NCBI GenBank assembly: GCA_019510485.1
Contig: JAEKKI010000151.1
Location: forward strand, 1 to 39,811
Direction of reading: 5' to 3'
DNA: 39,811 bases
Origin: Catenulisporales bacterium
Lineage (GTDB): Bacteria; Actinomycetota; Actinomycetes; Streptomycetales; Catenulisporaceae
This document shows, piece after piece, positions 24,595 through 36,264 of this stretch. The notes beneath the pieces were generated by a model, which was given only the letters and a program-made list of their open reading frames with translations, was not told the DNA's origin and did not search any database. Position 1 is the first letter of the stretch. Every line of letters begins with the position of its first letter. A program made the position numbers and the translations under genes.

Positions 24595-25470
24595 ATGGAG
24601 ATCGGTCTTGTCGGCCTGGGCAAGATGGGCGGCAACATGCGCGAGCGCATCCGCCGTGCCGGGCACACCGTCGTCGGCTACGACCGCGACCCCAAGCTGG
24701 CCGACGTCGGCTCCCTGAAGGAGCTCGTGGCGACCCTGGCGGCTCCGCGCGCGGTCTGGATCATGGTGCCCGCCGGCGAGCCCACCGACGCCACGGTGCG
24801 GGAACTGGCCGATCTGCTGTCCGCGGGCGATCTGGTGATAGACGGCGGCAACTCGCGCTGGACCGAGGACATCAAGCACGGTGAGCTGCTCAAGGCCCGG
24901 GGCATAGCGTTCGTCGACGCGGGCGTCTCCGGCGGTGTGTGGGGCCTGGAGAACGGCTACGCCCTGATGGTCGGCGGCGAGGAAGCCGATGTGGCCCGGG
25001 TGATGCCGGTCTTCGAGGCGCTCAAGCCCGAGGGCGACAGCGGGTTCGTGCACGCCGGCGCGGTCGGCGCGGGCCACTTCTCGAAGATGGTCCACAACGG
25101 TATCGAGTACGGCATGATGCAGTCCTTCGCCGAGGGCTGGGAGCTGCTGGAGTCCGCTCCGCAGGTGACCAACGTCCGCGAGGTCTTCCGGTCCTGGACC
25201 GAGGGCACCGTCATCCGCTCCTGGCTGCTGGACCTGCTGGTGCGGGCGCTGGACGAGGACGAGCACCTGTCCGGCATCCGCGGCTACGCCGACGACTCCG
25301 GCGAGGGCCGCTGGACCGTGGAGGCCGGTATCGACATGGCCGTGCCGACCCCGGCAATCACCGCCTCGCTGTACGCGCGCTTCACCTCCCGGCAGGAGGA
25401 CTCGCCGCAGATGAAGGCGGTCGCGGCGCTGCGCAACCAGTTCGGCGGCCACGCCGTCCACAAGGACTAG
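24595..25470 (+). CDS. gnd: 6-phosphogluconate dehydrogenase, short (NAD-preferring) type
   Basis: 291 residues. Oxidatively decarboxylates 6-phosphogluconate to ribulose-5-phosphate. The Rossmann GLGKMGGNM is at the N-terminus; [26 protein letters not shown] (substrate loop) and [17 protein letters not shown] (catalytic lysine and asparagine/glutamate) are all present. At about 290 residues it belongs to the short group (GntZ/YqeC-like) that usually prefers NAD, and it lacks the long C-terminal helical tail of the ~470-residue NADP enzymes. The ATG at 24595 lies six bases after GAAGGAAG; ATGs at 24574 and 24577 are in frame but overlap that binding site. A gnd gene between dnaN and recF is usual in streptomycetes and relatives. 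Confidence 0.94.
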   Translation: MEIGLVGLGKMGGNMRERIRRAGHTVVGYDRDPKLADVGSLKELVATLAAPRAVWIMVPAGEPTDATVRELADLLSAGDLVIDGGNSRWTEDIKHGELLKARGIAFVDAGVSGGVWGLENGYALMVGGEEADVARVMPVFEALKPEGDSGFVHAGAVGAGHFSKMVHNGIEYGMMQSFAEGWELLESAPQVTNVREVFRSWTEGTVIRSWLLDLLVRALDEDEHLSGIRGYADDSGEGRWTVEAGIDMAVPTPAITASLYARFTSRQEDSPQMKAVAALRNQFGGHAVHKD

Positions 25471-25511
25471 CCGACCCGGCCCGACGACACCGGACTAGCG
25501 AAGGAAGGGCC

Positions 25512-26657
25512 GTGCTGGTCACACATCTGTCGCTGGCGGACTTCCGCTCGTATGCCTCCCTGGAGCTCCCGCTCGGGGGAGGCGTCACCGCGTTCGTCGG
25601 CCCCAACGGGCAGGGGAAGACCAACCTGGTCGAGGCGATCGGGTACATCGCCACCCTGGACAGCCACCGCGTGGCCACCGACCAGCCGCTGGTGCGCTTC
25701 GGGGCGCCGCGCGCCATTGTGCGCGCCAACGTCGAGCGCGAAGGCCGGACCCAGTTGGTGGAGATCGAGCTGAACCCCGGCGGCGCCAACCGGGCCCGGC
25801 TGAACCGCAACCCGGTCCCCCGGCCGCGGGAGATCCTCGGCGTCCTGCGCACCGTGCTGTTCGCCCCGGAGGACCTGTCGCTGGTGAAGGGCGATCCGGG
25901 CGAGCGGCGCCGGTTCCTGGACGACCTGCTCGTGGCGCGCTGGCCCCGGTTCGCGGGCGTGCGCGCCGATTATGACCGGGTACTGAAACAGCGGAACACG
26001 TTGCTGCGCACGGCCGCCATGGCCCGGCGTAACAAGGCTTCGGGCCCGAACATGACGACGCTCGACGCCTGGGACCATCACCTGGCGCTGGCCGGCGCGC
26101 AGCTCGTGGCCGCGCGGCTGGCGCTCATCACGGCGTTGTCCCCCCTTGTGGACAAGTGTTACGTCGAGATCGCCGAGGGCGGCGCGACGGACATCGGCTA
26201 CCGGTCGACGATCGCGCCGGAACCGGACCCGGCCGTCGGCGCCCTAACGGAACAGTTCCTGGCGGCCCTGGCCGAGGCCCGCGGTAACGAATTGGAACGC
26301 GGCATCACGCTGGTCGGGCCGCACCGTGACGAAATGCTGCTGGAGCTGACGTCAGGTGCCGGCGAGAACATGCCGGCCCGCGGCTACGCCAGCCACGGCG
26401 AGTCGTGGTCCTACGCGCTGGCCCTGCGCCTGGCCTCGTACGACCTGCTGCGCTCGGACGGCTCCGCGGGCGGCGAGCCGGTCCTGATCCTCGACGACGT
26501 CTTCGCCGAACTCGACGCCAAGCGCCGCCGCCGGCTGGCCGAGCGCGTCTCCGGCGCCGACCAGGTGCTCATCACGGCCGCGGTGGACGCCGACGTCCCG
26601 CCGCAACTGGCCGGCCAGAAGTTCACGGTCGCGGCGGGGGAGGTGATCGCGGCGTGA
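25512..26657 (+). CDS. recF: DNA replication and repair protein RecF
   Basis: 381 residues. RecF is an SMC-like ATPase that recognises gapped DNA and, with RecO and RecR, loads RecA. Walker [15 protein letters not shown] with K36, the arm region [14 protein letters not shown], and near the end the ABC-type signature ([19 protein letters not shown]) and Walker [17 protein letters not shown] at 25512 follows AAGGAAGG. The stop overlaps the next start (GTGA), coupling it to the DUF721 gene. A complement of a perfect DnaA box, TGTGGACAA, is in the coding sequence at 26147-26155. Confidence 0.96.
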   Translation: MLVTHLSLADFRSYASLELPLGGGVTAFVGPNGQGKTNLVEAIGYIATLDSHRVATDQPLVRFGAPRAIVRANVEREGRTQLVEIELNPGGANRARLNRNPVPRPREILGVLRTVLFAPEDLSLVKGDPGERRRFLDDLLVARWPRFAGVRADYDRVLKQRNTLLRTAAMARRNKASGPNMTTLDAWDHHLALAGAQLVAARLALITALSPLVDKCYVEIAEGGATDIGYRSTIAPEPDPAVGALTEQFLAALAEARGNELERGITLVGPHRDEMLLELTSGAGENMPARGYASHGESWSYALALRLASYDLLRSDGSAGGEPVLILDDVFAELDAKRRRRLAERVSGADQVLITAAVDADVPPQLAGQKFTVAAGEVIAA

Positions 26658-27181
26658 ATCCACAGCCTGTGGACGGAGCGGACGGCGCCGACGACTCCGG
26701 CGGTTCATCGGCCGAGGGCTCCGGCATCGACCTGGCCCGCGCGGTCCTGGCCGCGGCCCGGGCTCGCGGCCGCGACGGCGGAGCCGGCTGGACCGGCAAC
26801 CGCCGCCGCGGCTCCACCCCCGGCCAGCGTTCGGGATCCGGTCCGGACGAACGTGACCCGCAGCTGCTGTCCGCCGCACTCCCCAGGATGATCGAGGACC
26901 GCGGCTGGGCCGTCCCGGCCGCCGTCGGCGGCGTCATGGGCCGCTGGGGCGAGATCGTCGGCAGCCACATCGCCGCCCACTGCACCCCCGTGGAGTTCAA
27001 CGACGGAGTCCTGACAGTCCGCACCGACTCGGCGGCCTGGGCGACCGAACTCCGAATGCTGGCTCCTCAGCTCCTGGCAAAGCTCAACGCCGAACTCGGG
27101 ACCTCCCGTTCAGCCCACGGCGGACGCGACACCGCCGGCGCGATCGCGAACCTGAAAGTCGTCGGCCCCGGTGGCCGCTGA
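26654..27181 (+). CDS. DUF721 / DciA-like protein
   Basis: 175 residues. The C-terminal half holds the DUF721 core ([20 protein letters not shown], then [21 protein letters not shown] and [20 protein letters not shown]), whose family member DciA helps load the replicative helicase DnaB in bacteria without DnaC/DnaI. The N-terminal ~75 residues are low-complexity and Gly/Arg-rich. GTG at 26654 overlaps the recF stop. It is conserved in this spot between recF and gyrB in actinomycetes (in mycobacteria too). The first codons contain facing DnaA-box-like sequences (TCCACAGCCTGTGGA at 26659-26673). Helicase-loading in this organism is inferred from the family. Confidence 0.85.
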   Translation: MNPQPVDGADGADDSGGSSAEGSGIDLARAVLAAARARGRDGGAGWTGNRRRGSTPGQRSGSGPDERDPQLLSAALPRMIEDRGWAVPAAVGGVMGRWGEIVGSHIAAHCTPVEFNDGVLTVRTDSAAWATELRMLAPQLLAKLNAELGTSRSAHGGRDTAGAIANLKVVGPGGR

Positions 27182-29542
<2,361 letters not shown>

Positions 29543-29609
29543 TCCACACCTGTCTGGCGAGTAGACCTGACGAGAGCACCACCTCTCCTTTACAGCGAAG
29601 GAAAGCGAT

Positions 29610-32231
29610 TTGAGCACGGAGACTGTGGACGAGATGCCGCAGGGCGACCGGATCGACCCGGTCGACCTCCAGACGGAGATGCAGCGCTCGTACCTCGACT
29701 ACGCGATGAGCGTGATCGTCGGCCGCGCGCTGCCGGACGTCCGGGACGGCCTCAAGCCCGTGCACCGCCGTGTGCTGTACGCGATGTACGACGGCGGCTA
29801 CCGCCCCGACCGCGGCTACTACAAGTGCGCGCGCGTCGTCGGCGAGGTCATGGGTATCTACCACCCGCACGGCGACTCCCCGATCTACGACACCCTGGTC
29901 CGCCTGGCCCAGCCGTGGTCGCTGCGGATGGTGCTGGTCGACGGCAACGGCAACTTCGGCTCCCCGGGCAACGACCCGGCCGCGGCCATGCGCTACACCG
30001 AGTGCAAGATGGCGCCGCTGGCCATGGAGATGGTGCGGGACATCGACGAGGAGACCGTCGACTTCCGCCCCAACTACGACGGCCGCTCCTCCGAGCCGGT
30101 GGTCCTGCCCGCGCGGTTCCCCAACCTGTTGGTGAACGGCTCCACCGGGATCGCGGTCGGTATGGCGACCAACATCCCGAGCCACAACCTGCGCGAGGTC
30201 AACGACGGCGTCCAGTGGTTCCTGCAGCACCCGGAAGCCACCAACGAGGAGCTGCTGGAAGCGCTGATCGAGCGCATCAAGGGCCCGGACTTCCCGACCG
30301 GCGCGCTGATCGTCGGCCGCCGCGGCATCGAGGAGGCCTACCGCACCGGCCGCGGCTCGATCACCATGCGCGCGGTGGTCAACACCGAGGAGATCAACGG
30401 CCGGATGTGCCTGGTGGTCACCGAGCTGCCCTACCAGGTGAACCCGGACAACCTGGCGCTGAAGATCGCCGAGCTGGTGAAGGACGGCAAGGTCGCCGGC
30501 ATCGCCGACGTCCGCGACGAGTCCTCCTCGCGCACCGGCCAGCGCCTGGTGATCGTGCTCAAGCGCGACGCGGTCGCCAAGGTCGTGCTGAACAACCTGT
30601 ACAAGCACACGCAGCTGCAGGACTCCTTCGGCGCCAACATGCTGGCGCTGGTCGACGAGGTGCCGCGCACGCTGTCCCTGGACGCCTTCATCCGGCACTG
30701 GGTGACGCATCAGATCGACGTGATCGTGCGCCGCACCCGCTTCCGGCTGCGCAAGGCACAGGAGCGCGCGCACATCCTGCAGGGCCTGCTCAAGGCGCTG
30801 GACGCGATCGACGAGGTGGTGGCCCTGATCCGGCGCTCGCCCACGGTCGACGAGGCCCGCGCCGGCCTGATCGGGCTGCTGACCATCGACGAGATCCAGG
30901 CCAACGCGATCCTGGAGATGCAGCTGCGCCGGCTGGCCGCCCTGGAGCGGCAGAAGATCGAGGCCGAGCACAACGAGCTGATGGCGAAGATCGCCGACTA
31001 CAACTCGATCCTGGCCTCCGAGGTCCGGCAGCGGCAGATCGTGTCGGAGGAGCTGCAGGCGATCACCGACAAGTACGGCGACGACCGGCGCTCGCAGCTG
31101 GTGCCGTACGAGGGCGACATGTCCATCGAGGACCTGATCCCCGAGGAGGACGTGGTCGTCACGATCACCCGCGGCGGCTACACCCGGCGGACCAGGACCG
31201 ACTTGTACCGCTCGCAGAAGCGCGGCGGCAAGGGCGTCAAGGGTGCGCAGCTGAAGCAGGACGACATCGTCGACCACTTCTTCGTCACCACCACCCATCA
31301 CTGGCTGCTGTTCTTCACGAACAAGGGCCGGGTGTACCGGGCCAAGGCGCACGAGCTGCCGGACACCGCCCGGGACGCGCGCGGGCAGCACGTGGCGAAC
31401 CTCTTGGCGTTCCTGCCCGACGAGAAGATCGCCCAGGTGCTGGACCTGCGCGACTACGAGCAGGCGCCGTATCTGGTCCTGGCCACGAAGAACGGCCTGA
31501 TCAAGAAGACGCAGCTGTTGGACTACGACTCGCCGCGCACGGCCGGCGTCATCGCCATCAACCTGCGCGAGGACGACGAGCTGATCGCCGCCGAGCTGGT
31601 CTCCCCCGAGGACGACCTGCTGCTGGTCTCCAAGCAGGCGCAGGGCCTGCGGTTCACCGCGACCGACGAGGCGCTGCGGCCGATGGGCCGGGCCACCTCC
31701 GGCGTGATCGGCATGCGGTTCCGCGAGGACGACGAGCTGCTGTCGATGTCGAAGGTCCGGCCGGACACGTTCCTGTTCACCGCCACCTCCGGCGGCTATG
31801 GCAAGCGCACGCCGGTGGACATGTTCCCGCTGCGTGGCCGCGGCGGCCTGGGCGTCATCGCGGCCAAGACCGTCGACGAGCGCGGCGGCCTGGTCGGCGC
31901 CACGATCGTGGACGAGGGTGACGAGGTCATGGCGATCACGCTCGGCGGCGGCGTCATCCGGACCCGGGTCTCCGAGGTGCGGCCGACGTCCCGGGACACC
32001 ATGGGCGTGCGGGTGATAAACCTCGGCAAGGGGGACACGGTGCTCGCGATCGCGCGGAACGCGGATCCGGGCGAGGTGGAGGAGCTGATCGAGGCAGCCG
32101 GGGAGGCCGGCGAGCCAGGCGAGACCGAGGAGCCGGTCGGCGAGGTGCTGACGGCCGAGGCCGCGGTGGCCGATGTTGACGGGGATTCCGACTCGGACGC
32201 CGAATCCGGATCCGAGTCCGAACAGGGCTGA
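29610..32231 (+). CDS. gyrA: DNA gyrase subunit A
   Basis: 873 residues. GyrA holds the breakage-reunion domain, with the active tyrosine in [10 protein letters not shown], and the C-terminal DNA-wrapping beta-pinwheel, whose GyrA box is KRGGKGVKG. The quinolone-resistance region reads [20 protein letters not shown]: serine and aspartate are at the usual sensitive positions. The last ~60 residues are strongly acidic ([17 protein letters not shown]), a variable feature of GyrA tails that modulates supercoiling in some bacteria. The start is the rare TTG at 29610, because GAAGGAAAG lies immediately upstream; in-frame GTG 29625 and ATG 29634 have no ribosome binding site. Confidence 0.96.
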   Translation: MSTETVDEMPQGDRIDPVDLQTEMQRSYLDYAMSVIVGRALPDVRDGLKPVHRRVLYAMYDGGYRPDRGYYKCARVVGEVMGIYHPHGDSPIYDTLVRLAQPWSLRMVLVDGNGNFGSPGNDPAAAMRYTECKMAPLAMEMVRDIDEETVDFRPNYDGRSSEPVVLPARFPNLLVNGSTGIAVGMATNIPSHNLREVNDGVQWFLQHPEATNEELLEALIERIKGPDFPTGALIVGRRGIEEAYRTGRGSITMRAVVNTEEINGRMCLVVTELPYQVNPDNLALKIAELVKDGKVAGIADVRDESSSRTGQRLVIVLKRDAVAKVVLNNLYKHTQLQDSFGANMLALVDEVPRTLSLDAFIRHWVTHQIDVIVRRTRFRLRKAQERAHILQGLLKALDAIDEVVALIRRSPTVDEARAGLIGLLTIDEIQANAILEMQLRRLAALERQKIEAEHNELMAKIADYNSILASEVRQRQIVSEELQAITDKYGDDRRSQLVPYEGDMSIEDLIPEEDVVVTITRGGYTRRTRTDLYRSQKRGGKGVKGAQLKQDDIVDHFFVTTTHHWLLFFTNKGRVYRAKAHELPDTARDARGQHVANLLAFLPDEKIAQVLDLRDYEQAPYLVLATKNGLIKKTQLLDYDSPRTAGVIAINLREDDELIAAELVSPEDDLLLVSKQAQGLRFTATDEALRPMGRATSGVIGMRFREDDELLSMSKVRPDTFLFTATSGGYGKRTPVDMFPLRGRGGLGVIAAKTVDERGGLVGATIVDEGDEVMAITLGGGVIRTRVSEVRPTSRDTMGVRVINLGKGDTVLAIARNADPGEVEELIEAAGEAGEPGETEEPVGEVLTAEAAVADVDGDSDSDAESGSESEQG

Positions 32232-32260
32232 TCTCCGGGAAAAAAGAAAAATGAACAAGA

Positions 32261-32293
32261 CGGCGGCATCGGTGCCGGACACCGGTGCCGCCG
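32261..32293 (+). terminator. Hairpin after gyrA
   Basis: A 14-bp stem with one G-U pair (CGGCGGCATCGGTG with CACCGGTGCCGCCG, loop CCGGA), 30 bases after the gyrA stop, without a T run. Confidence 0.6.
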
Positions 32294-32481
32294 TGCTGTG
32301 CGCAGAATGGGTGACCCCCCTTTTGCCATCATTGGAAAGGGTTCCCCGAGCGCTTCGGTTCCGTTCTGTACCTGTACACGTGCGCAGCGCGAGGACGTGA
32401 GTCCGTCGAACATATGGACCCGTCTACGGAAAATGGCGGGGCTGGGGAGACCTAGAAGGAGTAGGACTGTAGCTTGGCCGA

Positions 32482-33426
32482 GTGAGTAGCGAGACGACGA
32501 CCGATCCCGGCCTCGGAACCGATCCCGACGGCGCCGGCGGTGGAGCCCGCACTTACGGGCCCACACACGGCGCCGCTTCCGGTTCCGACGCCGTGCCGCC
32601 CGGCGCGCACCGTCAGGCCCCGCAGTACCCGCAAGGTCCGCAGGGTGCCGGTGCCGCGCGTGCGCCGCAGCCGCAGGGTGTTCCTCAGGGCGGCGTCGGC
32701 CGCGGCCCGGCGGGTCCCGGCGCGCCAGGCGCGCCCGCACCCGGCTACGGCCCGCAGTCGCCTCCCGGCGCCGCGGGTCCCGGTGCCGCCGCGTCCAACC
32801 CCGCCTCCTCCCTCGCGGCCGGACTGTCGGGTCTGGCCGGTCGGCTTTCCGGCGGCGGGGGCCGCCGTAACGCTGGGAAGCGTAAGGAAGCGCCTACCAT
32901 GGGCACCGTGGCGTACCAGCAACCGGATTCCGCGCCCGGCCAGGCCGCCGCCCGCCCGCCGGCCGGTGGCTACGCCGCGCGCCCGGCCGGTCCCGGCGGA
33001 GCCCCGGCCGGCGCCCCCCGCTACCAGCCGGCCCCCGGCGCCGCGCCGCGCGGCCGTAAGGCCCGCCTGCGGGTGGCCAAGGTCGACCCCTGGTCGGTGA
33101 TGAAGACGACCTTCGTGCTGTCGATCGCCTTCGCGGTGGTCTCCATCGTGGCGGCGGCGCTGTTGTGGTCGGCGCTGAACGCCCTGGGCGTCTTCGACTC
33201 CATCAACCGCACCCTGGCCTCGGTGGCGCCGGCGAACCAGCCCAACAGCGTCACCCTGAGCTCGGTCCTGTCCTTCGGCAAGGTGATGAGCTTCACCGCC
33301 CTGGTCAGCGTGGTCAACATCGTGCTGTTCACCGCCCTGGCCACCCTGGGCGCCTACCTGTACAACATGTGCTCCGCACTCGTCGGCGGCGTCGAGGTGA
33401 CCCTGGCCGACGACACCGCTTCCTGA
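32482..33426 (+). CDS. DUF3566 membrane protein downstream of gyrA
   Basis: Up to 314 residues. The N-terminal two thirds are Pro/Gly/Ala/Gln-rich and probably disordered. The DUF3566 core begins at about residue 190 (RKARLRVAKVDPWSVMKTTF) with two membrane helices (FVLSIAFAVVSIVAAALLW and FTALVSVVNIVLFTALATLG) and the typical end NMCSALVGGVEVTLADD. A DUF3566 gene follows gyrA in most actinomycetes; in mycobacteria a relative belongs to the septal or cell-wall protein CwsA neighbourhood, but its role is not settled. The start is doubtful: GTG 32482 has AGAAGGAG 20 bases away, too far, whereas ATG 32899 has AAGGAAG eight bases upstream, giving a 175-residue protein with the whole core. Confidence 0.85.
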   Translation: MSSETTTDPGLGTDPDGAGGGARTYGPTHGAASGSDAVPPGAHRQAPQYPQGPQGAGAARAPQPQGVPQGGVGRGPAGPGAPGAPAPGYGPQSPPGAAGPGAAASNPASSLAAGLSGLAGRLSGGGGRRNAGKRKEAPTMGTVAYQQPDSAPGQAAARPPAGGYAARPAGPGGAPAGAPRYQPAPGAAPRGRKARLRVAKVDPWSVMKTTFVLSIAFAVVSIVAAALLWSALNALGVFDSINRTLASVAPANQPNSVTLSSVLSFGKVMSFTALVSVVNIVLFTALATLGAYLYNMCSALVGGVEVTLADDTAS

Positions 33427-33506
33427 CCGTTCCGGCCCTCTCCAGCACGGTCGAAAGCGGTTTTGGGGCACCGCCCCGGGTGGGGTAAGCTTCTCGAAGC
33501 CGACCG

Positions 33507-33580
33507 GGGCCTATGGCACAGTTGGTTAGCGCGCCGCCCTGATAAGGCGGAGGTCGGTGGTTCAAGTCCACCTAGGCCCA
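33507..33580 (+). tRNA. tRNA-Ile (anticodon GAT)
   Basis: A 74-base cloverleaf: acceptor GGGCCTA with TAGGCCC, anticodon stem CCGCC/GGCGG with loop CTGATAA (anticodon GAT at 33541-33543), T arm GGTGG-TTCAAGT-CCACC, discriminator A. CCA is not encoded. It lies after the gyrBA-DUF3566 unit, as in other actinomycetes, without the rRNA operon or tRNA-Ala seen in some origins. Confidence 0.97.
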
Positions 33581-33591
33581 CCCCGGAATCG

Positions 33592-33623
33592 AAGCCCCGG
33601 ACCTTCACTGGTCCGGGGCTTTC
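33592..33623 (+). terminator. Terminator after tRNA-Ile
   Basis: A 12-bp perfect stem (AAGCCCCGGACC with GGTCCGGGGCTT), loop TTCACT, short T run. It is also useful for transcripts of the convergent TetR gene. Confidence 0.85.
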
Positions 33624-33650
33624 GTGCTGTACTCCCCTCCGATCCCCGGC

Positions 33651-34280
33651 TCAGCTTGGGCGACGGCCGGGGTCGTATCCGCCTTGCGCTGTCGGCCACG
33701 CGTTCAGCGCCACGTCCGCGAGCCGCTCCAGTTCCTCGCGGGTGGCGCCGTCGACGGCCTGGGTCGACATGCCCTGGATGACGGCGGCGTAGAAGGTTCC
33801 CAGTGCCTCGGCATCGGTCCGCGGCGGCAGCAGGCCTTTGGTGATGTCGTCGGCGATCTTGTTGATGATGGCCCGTTTGGTGCCTTCACGGTAGGCGCGG
33901 AGTTCTTGCTTCACGTCTTCGGAAGCGACTGTGGTGTTGACCGCGCCGTGGATCACCAGACAGCCCGGAGGATGTGCGGGGTCGGTGTAGTCGACGGCGA
34001 TGGTGCGCAGCATGTGCTCCACGGCTTCGCGCGCGGTGGGGAGTTCGAGGGCGTGGGTGCCGTAGCTGCCGTAGGACTCGGCGTAGCGGGAGACCGCTTC
34101 GGTGAAGAGCTTGCGCTTGTCGCCGAACGCCGCGTACAGGCTCGGCGGGTTGATGCCCATCGCCTTGGTGAGAGTGGCGACCGAGGTGGCTTCGTAGCCG
34201 TGGCGCCAGAACTCGAACAGAGCGGCGTCCAGGGCGGTGTCGCGGTCGAAGGCGCGCGGGCGGCCGCGGGACGGGGTCAT
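33651..34280 (-). CDS. TetR/AcrR-family transcriptional regulator
   Basis: 209 residues. The N-terminal DNA-binding domain (about 8-55) has FDRDTALDAALFEFWRHGYE and the recognition helix SVATLTKAMGINPPSLYAAF, followed by GDKRKLFTEAV. The ligand domain is helical and includes PAHPPGCLVIHGAV, a stretch common in the group of TetR regulators that end their domain with a TetR_C_16/33-like fold; the ligand is unknown. It has no divergent partner within reach: the gene on its upstream side is read in the same direction. The near-perfect operator over its own start makes autoregulation likely. The start ATG at 34280 has no ribosome binding site and is likely leaderless. Confidence 0.92.
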   Translation of the reverse strand: MTPSRGRPRAFDRDTALDAALFEFWRHGYEATSVATLTKAMGINPPSLYAAFGDKRKLFTEAVSRYAESYGSYGTHALELPTAREAVEHMLRTIAVDYTDPAHPPGCLVIHGAVNTTVASEDVKQELRAYREGTKRAIINKIADDITKGLLPPRTDAEALGTFYAAVIQGMSTQAVDGATREELERLADVALNAWPTAQGGYDPGRRPS

Positions 34281-34284
34281 GGCC

Positions 34285-34312
34285 CCATTCTATAGCGTTC
34301 GCTATCGAATGG
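34285..34312 (-). promoter_or_regulatory. TetR operator over a leaderless promoter
   Basis: A 28-base inverted repeat with one mismatched pair: CCATTC-T-ATAGCG, TT centre, CGCTAT-C-GAATGG. On the minus strand TAGAAT (34292-34287) is the -10, followed by exactly six bases and the ATG, so the transcript should begin at the start codon. The operator therefore covers the core promoter. Confidence 0.8.
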
Positions 34313-34317
34313 AGTGA

Positions 34318-34361
34318 CCCGGCGGGCGCCCCGGAGCCACCTTCCACCGGCGCCCGCCGGG
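34318..34361 (-). terminator. GC-rich hairpin after the protease gene
   Basis: A 13-bp perfect stem (CCCGGCGGGCGCC with GGCGCCCGCCGGG), 18-base loop, no T run, between the protease stop and the TetR operator. Confidence 0.65.
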
Positions 34362-34376
34362 CGAGCCGGCGGGAGG

Positions 34377-35411
34377 TCAGCTGGTCTGACCGCCCTCCAG
34401 CTTGGTGAGCAGGGTCTTGACCTGATTCACCGGGATGGAGAAGCCGAGGCCGACGCTCCCGCCCTGGCCGCCGAAGGCGCTGGTCGGGGAGTAGATGGCC
34501 GAGTTGATGCCGATCACCTGGCCCTGCGCGTTGAGCAGCGGGCCGCCGGAGTTGCCGGGGTTCAGGCTGGCGTCGGTCTGGATCGCCTTGTAGGTGACCT
34601 GGTTGCCGCCGGCGAAGCGGCTCTGGCCGCTGCTGACCGTCACCTGGCGGTTCAGCGCGCTCACGATGCCGGAGGTGACCGTGCTCTGCAGGCCGTCGGG
34701 GGAGCCGATGGCGATCACGGTGTCGCCGATCTGGACCTTGTCGCTGTCGCCGAGGGTGGCGGTGGGCAGGCCGCTGACGTTCTGCGCCTTGATCACCGCC
34801 AGGTCGCTGCCGCTGTCGGTGCCGACGATCGCGGCCTGGGCGGTCTTGCCGTCGTTGAAGGTGACGGTGATCTGGCCGTTGCCGTCGGCGGCGTCGGCGA
34901 CCACGTGGTTGTTGGTGAGGATCTTGCCGTCGGGCGACAGGATGACGCCGGAGCCGACCGACTTGCCCTGGTAGGTCGTGACGGTCACCTGCACCACGGT
35001 CGGCAGTGCGGCCTTGGCGACCTGGCCGACGGTGGTGGTCGCGGTCCCGGTCTGGTTGCTGACCGGGGTGTTGACCGAGGTGCTGGACGCCGGGGCGCCG
35101 GAGGAGGCGGTCGTCGAGGAGCTGTGATGCGCTGCGACCGTGCCGGCCACGCCGCCGGCCACCGCCGAGGCCGCGATCGTCGCGGCCACCACGAGCGCCA
35201 TGCCCGCTCGGCGCTTGCGCTTCGGGGGTCGGGCGAGTGGCGGCGGGGCGCCGAAGGCCGGTGTCGGGCTGAAGGGCGAACCGGGGCCGGGACTGATCGA
35301 GGTCTGATCCGGACCGAACACCGGCCCGGTAGTCGCGTGGCCGCCCCACGGCTGCGGGCTCCCGGCTGCGGGCCGCGGCGGCTGGTACGGGTCTTGCTCG
35401 AATCCGCTCAT
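34377..35411 (-). CDS. Membrane-anchored trypsin-like serine protease (HtrA/S1C) without PDZ domain
   Basis: 344 residues. A Pro/Gly-rich cytoplasmic start (about 1-70), a basic stop-transfer (KRKRR) and one membrane helix (GMALVVAATIAASAVAGGVAG), a Ser/Thr linker, then the protease domain outside. The catalytic triad is clear: H in LTNNHVV, D in SDLAVIK, S in LNPGNSGGPL. The domain ends at the last strand (VGLGFSIPVNQVK) with only ~12 more residues, so the PDZ domain usual in HtrA/DegP and in mycobacterial PepD is absent. Such proteases degrade or process misfolded envelope proteins. ATG 35411 was chosen (GGAG directly upstream, although near); an in-frame GTG at 35432 would add 7 residues. 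Confidence 0.9.
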   Translation of the reverse strand: MSGFEQDPYQPPRPAAGSPQPWGGHATTGPVFGPDQTSISPGPGSPFSPTPAFGAPPPLARPPKRKRRAGMALVVAATIAASAVAGGVAGTVAAHHSSSTTASSGAPASSTSVNTPVSNQTGTATTTVGQVAKAALPTVVQVTVTTYQGKSVGSGVILSPDGKILTNNHVVADAADGNGQITVTFNDGKTAQAAIVGTDSGSDLAVIKAQNVSGLPTATLGDSDKVQIGDTVIAIGSPDGLQSTVTSGIVSALNRQVTVSSGQSRFAGGNQVTYKAIQTDASLNPGNSGGPLLNAQGQVIGINSAIYSPTSAFGGQGGSVGLGFSIPVNQVKTLLTKLEGGQTS

Positions 35412-35547
35412 GACTCCACAGTGCTCCTCCACGATGAGAGTGCCTTGCCCGCACGATGAGAATCCGACAAGAAAGGTGTGAAGGGAGCCGAGGCGAATCC
35501 TTAGAAACCGGTTGTCGCATCTCGCGGCGGCGGTGGATGATCCCGGG

Positions 35548-36261
35548 ATGGACCGCGATCCGATCCCTGATGCCCGTGCACTGGTTCGCGAACGCTACCC
35601 GCAGGCGCTGTGGGCCGTACTCGCCGGAAGCGTGTTGACCGCGCATCGCACGGCCGGTTCGGACCTGGACCTGGTCGTCGTGCTCCCGCTCGGCGATCCG
35701 CTGGCCCCGCGCCGCGAGTCGCTGGTCTTCCATGACTGGCCGGCCGAGCTGTTCGTCCACGATGAGCAGACCTTGGACCACTGGCTCGGCAAGGAGTTCG
35801 CGGCCCGCAAGCCCACCTTGCACCGTATGGTCGGCGCCGGCGTCGCCCTGACCGGCAACCCGGCCGAGCGGCAGGAATACTGCCGCAAGGTATTGGAGGC
35901 GGGCCCCGGCCCGCTTTCCAGCGCGCAGCGTGACCAGGCGCGCTACCGCCTCACCGAACTGCTCGACGACCTCGCCCACGCTCCCGACCCCGGCGAGCGG
36001 CAGGTCATCGCCGCGACCCTGTGGTCGGATACGGCATACCATGCCCTGGCCGCCGCGAACTGCTGGAGGGGCTACGGCAAATGGCTGCTGCGCGAGCTGC
36101 GTGCCCTCGACGCGGAACTGGCCGGCCGCTGGCTGCGTGCGCGCGACGACGAAGCCGCTGTCGCCGCCCTCGCCCGCGAAGTCCTGGACCGGCTCGGCGG
36201 GCCGCTGTTCGACGGCTACCACGCGGTGGCGCCCCGGCCGACGGTCACCGCGCTCGGGTGA
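35548..36261 (+). CDS. Nucleotidyltransferase-fold protein
   Basis: About 237 residues. The N-terminal domain shows the pol-beta nucleotidyltransferase signature: VLAGSVLTAHRTAGSDLDLVV, that is G-S followed by a D-x-D, and FVHDEQTLDH supplies a further acidic position. The C-terminal two thirds are helical (RYRLTELLDDLAHAPDPGER, then AANCWRGYGKWLLRELRALD), like the helical part of aminoglycoside nucleotidyltransferases and related unknown NTases. It might transfer a nucleotide to a small molecule, protein or tRNA; the substrate cannot be read. Starts: ATG 35548 is preferred; GTG 35533 and TTG 35512 are in frame upstream. It stands alone on the plus strand. Confidence 0.8.
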   Translation: MDRDPIPDARALVRERYPQALWAVLAGSVLTAHRTAGSDLDLVVVLPLGDPLAPRRESLVFHDWPAELFVHDEQTLDHWLGKEFAARKPTLHRMVGAGVALTGNPAERQEYCRKVLEAGPGPLSSAQRDQARYRLTELLDDLAHAPDPGERQVIAATLWSDTAYHALAAANCWRGYGKWLLRELRALDAELAGRWLRARDDEAAVAALAREVLDRLGGPLFDGYHAVAPRPTVTALG

Positions 36262-36264
36262 GGG

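Noticed and set aside
33507-33623. tRNA-Ile as the start of an rRNA operon or integration site
   Set aside because: It is followed at once by a terminator and a TetR gene; no 16S/23S sequence, no integrase and no duplicated tRNA 3' end are seen.
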